This document shows, piece after piece, positions 1-5,282 of a stretch of 13,047 nt of DNA. Position 1 is the first letter of the stretch, and the number at the start of each line of letters is the position of its first letter. A model generated the notes under the pieces. It was not told the origin of the DNA. It saw only the letters and a list, made by a program, of their open reading frames with translations, and made no database searches. Both the position numbers and the translations under genes were made by a program. The stretch comes from Fusobacterium sp. Lineage in GTDB: Bacteria; Fusobacteriota; Fusobacteriia; Fusobacteriales; Fusobacteriaceae. Location of the stretch: positions 1-13,047 of the forward strand of contig JAHHSZ010000050.1 in NCBI GenBank assembly GCA_020024915.1, in the 5' to 3' direction.

Positions 1-1
1 T

Positions 2-1276
2 TTTTTAAAAAACAAATATAATAAAGAAATTTTTTCAAAAATAAATCAAATGAGAATTGACTATAAATTATCTGAATATAACTTCCAATCTGATGTTAAA
101 AAATTTCAAAAATACTATAAAAAGAATATTGATTCAGCTACAGCTCAAAAATTAGGAACTCATTTATGGAGAGCATATGAAAAATTATTTTTTGATAAAG
201 GAAAAGAAATACATTTTAAAAAATATGATACTTTAAATTCGCTTGAAAGTAAATCTAATAAAGCTGGAATTAGATTTAAAAACAATAGCATTGAATGGAT
301 AGGATTAAAAATGCCAGTAATTATTGATCTTAATAATATGTATGAAGTTGAAGCGATAAGAAATGATGTTTCATACTGTAGAATAGTTAGAAAATTTATT
401 CGTGGAAAATACAAATTCTATGTTCAAATAATTTTTAAAGGAACCCCACCATTAAAAATAGATAAAAATACAGGAGAAATTAAAAGAAAAATAGGAAAAG
501 GTGATGTTGGAATAGATATAGGAACTTCAACTATTGCATACTGTTCAGAGAATAAATTAAAAATACTTGAATTGGCTGATAAAATAAGAGATATAAGTGC
601 TAAAAAGTGTAGAATATTAAGAAAAATGGATAGGTCTAAACGAATGACAAATCCTAATAATTTTAAAATAGATGGAACTATTAAAAAAGGAGCCAAATTT
701 AATTTTTCTAATAAATATATAAAATTAAAAAATACTCTTAAAGAGATTTTTAGAAAAGAAGCAGATACTAGAAAATACCAACATGAGTGCTTAGCTAATG
801 AAATAATAGCTTTAGGTGATAAAATTTATGTTGAAGATATGAATTTTAAAGGATTGCAAAAGAAAAGTAAGAAAACAGAAAAGAATGAAAAAGGAAGATT
901 TAAAAAGAAAAAAAGATTTGGAAAATCAATAGGGAATAGAGCTCCAGCGCTGCTAATTTCCATTATAGATAGAAAATTAAAATCATTTGGAACAGAAATT
1001 ATTAAAATAAATACAAGAAAAGCTAAAGCAAGTCAATTTAATCATTTGACACAAGAGTACAAGAAAAAGTCATTAAGTAAACGTTGGAATAATATAGATG
1101 GTTATAAAATACAAAGAGATTTATATTCATCATTTTTAATTATGAATATAAATGAAGATTTAGAAACATATAATTTAAAAAAATGTAGTGAAAGATTTAA
1201 TAAATTCTTAGAACTTCATAAAATAGAAGTTCTAAGATTATCAGGAGATAAAAATTTAAGTAGTATAGGAATTTAA
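2..1276 (+). CDS. tnpB: TnpB-family RuvC nuclease (IS605 OrfB), 5'-partial, lacking the zinc ribbon
   Basis: TnpB proteins are RNA-guided DNA nucleases of IS200/IS605 and IS607 elements and ancestors of Cas12. The frame is open from base 2. The first ATG is at 50, but no ribosome binding site precedes it and the upstream codons read as continuing protein, so I treat the gene as 5'-truncated by the window. Numbering from that ATG (408 aa), the RuvC residues are visible: Asp156 in GIDIGT, Glu262 in YVEDMNFKGL and Asp357 in QRDLYSSF. Basic stretches (about 271-292) are typical. Unusually, the region between RuvC-II and RuvC-III (about 320-355), where most TnpBs have two CxxC pairs, contains no cysteine. 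The region reads KASQFNH...KKKSLSKRW instead. From memory such a subgroup exists in Firmicutes and Fusobacteria, but I cannot verify it here. The intact triad argues against a nuclease-dead repressor derivative. The codons are very A-rich compared with the metabolic genes. Confidence 0.85.
   Translation, partial: FLKNKYNKEIFSKINQMRIDYKLSEYNFQSDVKKFQKYYKKNIDSATAQKLGTHLWRAYEKLFFDKGKEIHFKKYDTLNSLESKSNKAGIRFKNNSIEWIGLKMPVIIDLNNMYEVEAIRNDVSYCRIVRKFIRGKYKFYVQIIFKGTPPLKIDKNTGEIKRKIGKGDVGIDIGTSTIAYCSENKLKILELADKIRDISAKKCRILRKMDRSKRMTNPNNFKIDGTIKKGAKFNFSNKYIKLKNTLKEIFRKEADTRKYQHECLANEIIALGDKIYVEDMNFKGLQKKSKKTEKNEKGRFKKKKRFGKSIGNRAPALLISIIDRKLKSFGTEIIKINTRKAKASQFNHLTQEYKKKSLSKRWNNIDGYKIQRDLYSSFLIMNINEDLETYNLKKCSERFNKFLELHKIEVLRLSGDKNLSSIGI
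1206..1237 (+). repeat. 12-bp perfect inverted repeat within the tnpB 3' coding end
   Basis: The arm TCTTAGAACTTC (1206-1217) is exactly complementary to GAAGTTCTAAGA (1226-1237) with an 8-nt loop. It lies inside the last 25 codons of tnpB. In TnpB systems the guide-bearing omega RNA overlaps the tnpB 3' end, so this may be one of its helices. A chance or protein-driven origin cannot be excluded. Confidence 0.6.
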
Positions 1277-1445
1277 AAATGAATAAAAAAGGTTTTGATA
1301 TGAGCCTAATACTATTGTTAATGAATACAAAGGTGTTCTTGATAGTGAAAGTCTTCTAGTCATAAACACACCAACCTTAATATCTCATTTAGGAGTATTA
1401 TACCACTTTAACCAATTTCTTAAAACACTATCTCCACTAGGTATC
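1277..1445 (+). ncRNA. candidate omega RNA scaffold / IS605 right-end region
   Basis: This is non-coding DNA directly after the tnpB stop. It holds several complementary segments: TAATACT (1307-1313) with AGTATTA (1394-1400), GATAGTG (1341-1347) with CACTATC (1426-1432), and CTAGT (1356-1360) with ACTAG (1436-1440). The first two pairings cross each other, which would make a pseudoknot. Position and pairing match what is known of TnpB guide RNAs, which come from the element's right end. The call is inferred from position; the ends and the guide start are not determined. Confidence 0.4.
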
Positions 1446-1489
1446 CTCATTCATATTTTTTTAAAGCTATTAGATTCTTTAATAAACCT

Positions 1490-1532
1490 AATAACCATTT
1501 TAATTTGAAAAAAATTAAAATGGTTATTTTTT
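1490..1532 (+). terminator. intrinsic terminator between tnpB and the bcd operon
   Basis: The arm AATAACCATTTTAATT (1490-1505) pairs perfectly with AATTAAAATGGTTATT (1513-1528), extended by T1506-A1512, around an A-rich loop. A run of six Ts (1527-1532) follows. It would stop transcription from the tnpB side before the bcd promoters. The opposite strand has no T-run, so it looks one-directional. Confidence 0.8.
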
Positions 1533-1584
1533 CAATTTCTTAGGATTAAAATTTGAGTATAAAAAAATAAATATCAATATATTC

Positions 1585-1613
1585 TTGACATTAAAGTAAA
1601 TTATTGATATAAA
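1585..1613 (+). promoter_or_regulatory. sigma-70-type promoter upstream of bcd (distal)
   Basis: TTGACA (1585-1590) and TATAAA (1608-1613) are separated by 17 nt, close to consensus. The start point would be near 1620, giving an untranslated leader of about 360 nt before the acyl-CoA dehydrogenase gene. A 9-bp inverted repeat, ATATCAATA (1571-1579) and TATTGATAT (1602-1610), brackets the -35 box and overlaps the -10 box, so it could be an operator. Confidence 0.6.
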
Positions 1614-1730
1614 TAATAATATGAGTCCTATGGATAGACTAGATGTTTGTAAAAAGTTCAATAAATACTATTTTGTTTTTATAAATAAATGTGATTTTTA
1701 TTAAAAAAACTTAATTTTTTTATAAAAATA

Positions 1731-1739
1731 TGCTATACT
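1731..1739 (+). promoter_or_regulatory. extended -10 promoter upstream of bcd (proximal)
   Basis: TGCTATACT (1731-1739) is an extended -10 element. The matching -35 position, 17 nt upstream (TTAATT, 1711-1716), is poor. A start near 1746 would place the whole folded leader (1758-1883) in the transcript. In so AT-rich a region this remains a moderate call. Confidence 0.4.
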
Positions 1740-1757
1740 ATCAATAGGAAGAATCAA

Positions 1758-1883
1758 TAGGATTTAATTGGAAGTATTTTTAATTTTCTTTTGAATTTAT
1801 CTAATCCTAATTATAGTAGCCAAAAACTGCTAGGTAAGGAGAGTATCAAGGGAAGTTTGCTTTTTCGTCCCAGTATAGGATTA
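1758..1883 (+). ncRNA. structured 5' leader of the bcd-etfBA operon, possible cis-regulatory RNA
   Basis: The segment TAATCCTA (1802-1809) pairs with TAGGATTA (1876-1883), enclosing two hairpins. The first is TAGTAG/CTGCTA (1814-1819 with 1827-1832, one G-T wobble). The second is GGGA/TCCC (1850-1853 with 1868-1871). They are joined by a purine-rich strand, 1833-1849 (GGTAAGGAGAGTATCAA). This makes a three-way junction. The same AATCCTA can pair instead with an upstream TAGGATT (1758-1764), giving two exclusive folds. The region is richer in G than its surroundings. I recognise no known riboswitch consensus in it and see no terminator between it and the gene. The structure is visible; any ligand or regulatory role is inference. 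Confidence 0.4.
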
Positions 1884-1965
1884 ATAACCTTAAGATTATA
1901 CTAAAATAAATTTTGAAAAAGTTATATTATGAGTTCGAGCAAATAATGAAAGAGTAATTTTTTGT

Positions 1966-1971
1966 AGGAGG
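1966..1971 (+). promoter_or_regulatory. ribosome binding site of bcd
   Basis: AGGAGG lies 9 nt before the ATG at 1981 and fixes that start. An in-frame Met at codon 5 has no such site at the right distance. Confidence 0.8.
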
Positions 1972-1980
1972 ATTAAAAGA

Positions 1981-3126
1981 ATGGAATTTAATATGCCTAA
2001 AACACACGAACTTTTCAGACAAATGATAAGAGAATTTGCTGAAAAAGAGGTAAAACCTCTAGCTGCTGAAGTTGATGAAGAGGAGAGATTCCCAGTTGAA
2101 ACAGTTAAGAAAATGGCTGAAATTGGATTAATGGGTATCCCTATTCCTAAAGAGTATGGTGGAGCTGGTGGAGATAATGTAATGTACGCTATGGCTGTAG
2201 AAGAGCTTTCTAGAGTTTGTGGTACAACAGGAGTTATTGTTTCTGCACACACTTCATTAGGAACTTGGCCAATTTTGAAATTTGGTACTGAAGAGCAAAA
2301 ACAAAAATATATTCCAAAATTAGCAAGCGGAGAGTGGATTGGAGCTTTTGGTTTAACTGAGCCAAACGCTGGAACTGATGCCGCAGGACAACAAACTACT
2401 GCTGTTTTAGATGAAACAACAAATGAATGGGTTATCAATGGTTCTAAAATATTCATAACTAATGCTGGATATGCACATGTATATGTAATATTTGCTATGA
2501 CAGACAAGTCATTAGGGCTAAAAGGAATATCTGCTTTCATTATTGAAGATGGAACTCCTGGATTTTCTGTAGGTAAAAAAGAGAAAAAACTTGGAATCAA
2601 AGGATCTTCTACTTGTGAATTAATATTTGAAAATGCAAGAATCCCTAAAGAAAACTTATTAGGACAAGTTGGAAAAGGATTCAAAATTGCTATGATGACT
2701 CTTGATGGGGGAAGAATAGGAATTGCTTCTCAAGCATTGGGAATCGCACAAGGTGCTTTAGATGAAACTGTAAACTATGTAAAAGAGAGAAAACAATTCA
2801 AAAGAGCATTAGCTCAATTCCAAAACACTCAATTCCAATTAGCTGACTTAGAAGTTAAAATTGAAGCTGCGAGACTTCTTGTTTACAAAGCTGCTTGGAG
2901 AGAAAGCAACCACCTACCATATACAGTAGATGCTGCTAGAGCAAAACTATTCGCTGCAGAAACTGCCATGGAAGTAACTACAAAAGCAGTTCAACTACAT
3001 GGAGGATATGGATACACTAGGGAATATCCAGTAGAAAGAATGATGAGAGATGCTAAGATCACTGAGATCTATGAAGGAACTTCAGAAGTTCAAAGAATGG
3101 TAATCGCTGGAAATCTTTTAAAATAG
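1981..3126 (+). CDS. bcd: short-chain acyl-CoA dehydrogenase, probably butyryl-CoA dehydrogenase
   Basis: This cytoplasmic FAD enzyme works with an EtfAB pair to reduce crotonyl-CoA to butyryl-CoA; in anaerobes the complex usually bifurcates electrons from NADH to crotonyl-CoA and ferredoxin. The 381-aa protein is full length for the family. It has an N-terminal helical domain (about 1-115), a middle beta domain with FGLTEPNAGTD (about 118-128) and ING.K.FITNA, and a C-terminal helical domain with RKQFKRALAQFQ, QLHGGYGYTREYPVERM and RDAKITEIYEGTSEVQR. The catalytic base is Glu365 in IYEGTSE, the position used by short- and medium-chain members. etfB follows after 57 nt and etfA after that, which supports the bifurcating complex. 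The thiolase, crotonase and hydroxybutyryl-CoA dehydrogenase genes often found beside bcd are absent here. An acryloyl-CoA or other enoyl-CoA reductase is a less likely alternative. Confidence 0.9.
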   Translation: MEFNMPKTHELFRQMIREFAEKEVKPLAAEVDEEERFPVETVKKMAEIGLMGIPIPKEYGGAGGDNVMYAMAVEELSRVCGTTGVIVSAHTSLGTWPILKFGTEEQKQKYIPKLASGEWIGAFGLTEPNAGTDAAGQQTTAVLDETTNEWVINGSKIFITNAGYAHVYVIFAMTDKSLGLKGISAFIIEDGTPGFSVGKKEKKLGIKGSSTCELIFENARIPKENLLGQVGKGFKIAMMTLDGGRIGIASQALGIAQGALDETVNYVKERKQFKRALAQFQNTQFQLADLEVKIEAARLLVYKAAWRESNHLPYTVDAARAKLFAAETAMEVTTKAVQLHGGYGYTREYPVERMMRDAKITEIYEGTSEVQRMVIAGNLLK

Positions 3127-3171
3127 TTATTAGATAATTTTAAGAAATTAAAAGTTCAGGAATTAATATAT

Positions 3172-3176
3172 GGAGG
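3172..3176 (+). promoter_or_regulatory. ribosome binding site of etfB
   Basis: GGAGG lies 7 nt before the ATG at 3184. No promoter or terminator is visible in the 57-nt gap after bcd, so etfB should be co-transcribed with it. Confidence 0.7.
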
Positions 3177-3183
3177 ATGCAAG

Positions 3184-3969
3184 ATGAAAATAGTAGTTTG
3201 TATAAAGCAAGTTCCAGATACAACTGAGATAAAATTAGATCCAGTAACAGGAACATTAATTAGAGATGGAGTTCCTAGTATTATGAACCCAGATGATAAA
3301 GCTGGATTAGAAGAGGCATTAAGATTAAAAGATAAATACAATGCCCATGTAACTGTTATTACAATGGGACCACCTCAAGCTGAAGCTATTTTAAGAGAAG
3401 CTTATGCAATGGGTGTAGATAGAGCAATACTATTAACAGATAGAAAATTTGGAGGAGCTGATACTTTGGCTACTTCTAATACTATAGCTGCTGCTTTAAA
3501 AAAGATAGATGCAGACTTAATAATCGCTGGAAGACAAGCAATAGATGGAGATACTGCTCAAGTAGGTCCACAAATTGCAGAACACCTTGATTTACCACAA
3601 GTATCTTATGTTAAAGAGATGCAATATGATGATAAAGACAATAGCTTGACTATAAAAAGAGTTGTTGAAGATGGATATTACTTAGTAAATGTTCAATTAC
3701 CTGCTCTCGTAACTGTATTAACTGAAGCTAATGCACCAAGATATATGAGAGTTAAGGGAATCGTTGAAGCATTTGATAAGCCAATTGAAACTTGGACTTT
3801 TGATAATATTGAAATAAATCCTGAAATAATTGGATTAAAAGGATCACCTACAAAAGTTAAAAAATCATTTACTAAAGGAGCTAAACAAGCTGGTAAAGTA
3901 TTTGAATTAGACACTAAAGAAGCTGTTGAACTAATTGTTGAAAAATTAAAAGAGAAATTTGTTATCTAA
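3184..3969 (+). CDS. etfB: electron transfer flavoprotein beta subunit (bifurcating type)
   Basis: This is the small subunit of the ETF heterodimer. In bifurcating ETFs it binds the FAD that takes hydride from NADH. The 261-aa protein begins MKIVVCIKQVPDT, the standard EtfB N-terminus, followed by NPDDKAGLEEALRLKD (about 35-50). It has the nucleotide-binding-fold segments GVDRAILLTD (77-86), GGADTLATS (90-98), AGRQAIDGDTAQVGPQ (115-130) and LTEANAPRYM (179-188). The family's acyl-CoA dehydrogenase contact is the EANAPRY loop. The setting between bcd and etfA is the usual bcd-etfB-etfA order of butyrate fermenters. That it bifurcates is inferred from context and the GADT and DGDT motifs, not proved. 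Confidence 0.93.
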   Translation: MKIVVCIKQVPDTTEIKLDPVTGTLIRDGVPSIMNPDDKAGLEEALRLKDKYNAHVTVITMGPPQAEAILREAYAMGVDRAILLTDRKFGGADTLATSNTIAAALKKIDADLIIAGRQAIDGDTAQVGPQIAEHLDLPQVSYVKEMQYDDKDNSLTIKRVVEDGYYLVNVQLPALVTVLTEANAPRYMRVKGIVEAFDKPIETWTFDNIEINPEIIGLKGSPTKVKKSFTKGAKQAGKVFELDTKEAVELIVEKLKEKFVI

Positions 3970-4000
3970 TTAACAAAAAACCTTAATAACCTTAGGATAA

Positions 4001-4005
4001 AGGAG
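4001..4005 (+). promoter_or_regulatory. ribosome binding site of etfA
   Basis: AGGAG (in AAAGGAGAT) lies 8 nt before the ATG at 4014. The 44-nt gap after etfB has no terminator. A weak CCTT/AAGG pairing (3990-3993 with 3999-4002) could touch the site. Confidence 0.65.
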
Positions 4006-4013
4006 ATAAGAGA

Positions 4014-5024
4014 ATGAATTTAAATGATTATAGAGGAATATTAGTATTTGCAGAGCAAAGAGATGGGGTACTTCAAAATGTTGGACTTGAATTAATAGGA
4101 AAAGCTAAGGAATTAGCTCAAACTTTAAACGTTCCAGTAACAGCAGCATTAATAGGATATAATGTTGGAAAATTAGCTGATACTTTAGGAGAGTATGGAG
4201 CAGATAAAATTATCATTGTAGATCAACCTAAATTAGAATTATATGATACTGAAGCATATGCTCAAGTATTTAAAGCAATAATTGAAGCTAAAAAACCTGA
4301 AATAGTTCTATTTGGAGCTACTACTTTAGGAAGAGATTTAGCACCAAGAGTGTCTTCAAGAATGAACACAGGACTTACAGCTGACTGTACTAAACTAGAG
4401 GTTAATGTTGAAACTAGAGGACTTGAAATGACAAGACCTGCATTTGGTGGAAACTTAATGGCTACTATCATCTGTCCTGAGCACAGACCTCAAATGTCAA
4501 CAGTAAGACCAGGAGTTATGCAAAAATCTCCTAAAGAAGAGGGAAGAAGAGCAGAAGTTGAAAACTTCTCTGTAACTTTAGATGACTCTAAAATGAAAGT
4601 AAAAGTTTTACAAGTAGTCAAAGAAACTAAAAATAAAATTGATATTTCTGAAGCTAAAATTCTTGTATCTGGAGGAAGAGGAATTGGATCAGCTGAAAAC
4701 TTCACAGCTTTACAATCGGTTGCTACTGAATTAGGAGCTACTGTGTCTGCATCAAGAGCAGCAGTAGATGCTGGATTCATTGAACATGATAGACAAGTAG
4801 GACAAACAGGGAAAACTGTTAGACCTGATATCTATTTCGCATGTGGGATTTCTGGAGCAATCCAACACGTTGCAGGTATGGAAGAATCTGAATATATCAT
4901 AGCTATCAACAAAGATAAAGAAGCACCTATATTCAATATCGCTGACTTAGGAATTGTTGGAGATGCTAATAAGATCGCTGTTCAATTATTAGAAGCTTTA
5001 AAGAAAGCTAAAGAATCTAGATAA
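4014..5024 (+). CDS. etfA: electron transfer flavoprotein alpha subunit
   Basis: This is the large ETF subunit. It carries the electron-transferring FAD and passes electrons to the acyl-CoA dehydrogenase. The 336-aa protein has an N-terminal Rossmann-like domain (about 1-190) and the highly conserved C-terminal FAD domain: SGGRGIGSAENF (219-230), SRAAVDAGFI (247-256), QVGQTGKTVRPDIY (261-274), CGISGAIQHVAGM (277-289), INKDKEAPIF (298-307) and DLGIVGD (311-317). It is normal length with no extra ferredoxin domain at the N-terminus, unlike the caffeyl-CoA reductase type of EtfA. It is the last gene of the operon, with a terminator 8 nt after its stop. Confidence 0.95.
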   Translation: MNLNDYRGILVFAEQRDGVLQNVGLELIGKAKELAQTLNVPVTAALIGYNVGKLADTLGEYGADKIIIVDQPKLELYDTEAYAQVFKAIIEAKKPEIVLFGATTLGRDLAPRVSSRMNTGLTADCTKLEVNVETRGLEMTRPAFGGNLMATIICPEHRPQMSTVRPGVMQKSPKEEGRRAEVENFSVTLDDSKMKVKVLQVVKETKNKIDISEAKILVSGGRGIGSAENFTALQSVATELGATVSASRAAVDAGFIEHDRQVGQTGKTVRPDIYFACGISGAIQHVAGMEESEYIIAINKDKEAPIFNIADLGIVGDANKIAVQLLEALKKAKESR

Positions 5025-5031
5025 TGATTTT

Positions 5032-5067
5032 AAAGCTGGTCAAATAACACTTGACCAGCTTTTTTTT
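5032..5067 (+). terminator. intrinsic terminator of the bcd-etfBA operon
   Basis: The arm AAAGCTGGTCAA (5032-5043) pairs perfectly with TTGACCAGCTTT (5051-5062) around a 7-nt loop, with the T-run continuing to 5067. The 3' arm also carries the -35 box of the glmS promoter. Confidence 0.93.
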
Positions 5068-5079
5068 ATAGGTTATAAT
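5051..5079 (+). promoter_or_regulatory. glmS promoter, -35 box inside the etfA terminator
   Basis: TTGACC (5051-5056), a 17-nt spacer and a perfect TATAAT (5074-5079) form a strong sigma-70-type promoter. The start point would be near 5086, about 21 nt before the ribozyme cleavage site. The -10 box lies within a dyad, AGGTTA-TAAT-TAACCT (5070-5085), which could be an operator or merely AT-rich symmetry. Confidence 0.8.
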
Positions 5080-5106
5080 TAACCTTATAGGGAGATTAAA
5101 TTTAAG

Positions 5107-5245
5107 AGCGCCAGAACTTTTTTAAGTTGACGAGGACTGGAGTTTATCGAAAATTCGGCGGATACTCCAGAGGCAGTTACAGCCATTACCAGTACAAAAC
5201 TTTAAGATGACTTAGAGGACAAAGGGGTAATAAGTAACAATCTCC
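5107..5245 (+). ncRNA. glmS ribozyme: glmS ribozyme (glucosamine-6-phosphate-activated self-cleaving riboswitch)
   Basis: The RNA cleaves itself when bound to glucosamine-6-phosphate, the product of the gene just downstream, which lowers glmS mRNA. The conserved core is plain: GCGCCAGAACTT (from 5108), AAGTTGACGAGG (5124-5135), a CTGGAGT/ACTCCAG helix, TTTATCGA, ATTCGGCGGATACTCC, and a GGC...ACAGCC helix. The 3' part adds an ATTACC (5185-5190)/GGTAAT (5226-5231) helix. By family rules cleavage falls between A5107 and G5108. The leader from the mapped promoter to this point is only about 20 nt. The 3' limit is approximate. Confidence 0.95.
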
Positions 5246-5270
5246 TATGAACATTAAAAATTTAATATAT

Positions 5271-5276
5271 AGGAGG
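5271..5276 (+). promoter_or_regulatory. ribosome binding site that sets the glmS start
   Basis: AGGAGG lies 6 nt before the ATG at 5283. It decides against the in-frame ATG at 5247, which lies upstream of this site. Confidence 0.85.
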
Positions 5277-5282
5277 ATTTGT

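Larger units (their letters stand above)
1..1445 (+). mobile_element. IS200/IS605-type element, 3' part (tnpB plus right-end region)
   Basis: This is the right-hand portion of an IS605-like or tnpB-only element. It consists of a tnpB reading frame, open to the left edge, followed by about 170 nt of non-coding DNA with several complementary segments. The left end and any tnpA lie outside the window. The right boundary is not defined by the sequence. I place it loosely before the terminator at 1490, because the segments able to pair with each other stop near 1440. Elements of this family do not make target duplications, so the exact end needs an empty-site comparison. Confidence 0.6.

Noticed and set aside
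2..1276. TnpB-derived nuclease-dead repressor (TldR-like)
   Set aside because: All three RuvC acidic residues appear intact and there is no neighbouring flagellin or transporter gene of the kind reported beside such repressors.
1621..1704. 27-codon reading frame starting almost exactly at the predicted start point of the distal bcd promoter
   Set aside because: It has no ribosome binding site. A leaderless peptide is possible, but length and composition do not rise above chance in such AT-rich DNA.
1896..2684. 262-codon open frame on the - strand opposite bcd
   Set aside because: It is a shadow of the clear acyl-CoA dehydrogenase gene, with no ribosome binding site and no recognisable domain.
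1881..3994. 12-nt repeat TTAATAACCTTA at 1881-1892 and 3983-3994, both ahead of genes of the bcd operon
   Set aside because: There are only two exact copies in very AT-rich DNA, with no shared structure around them.
5247..5282. Longer glmS start at ATG 5247 adding 12 residues
   Set aside because: It lies upstream of the AGGAGG at 5271-5276 and would put residues before the Met-Cys that the glutaminase active site needs at the N-terminus.
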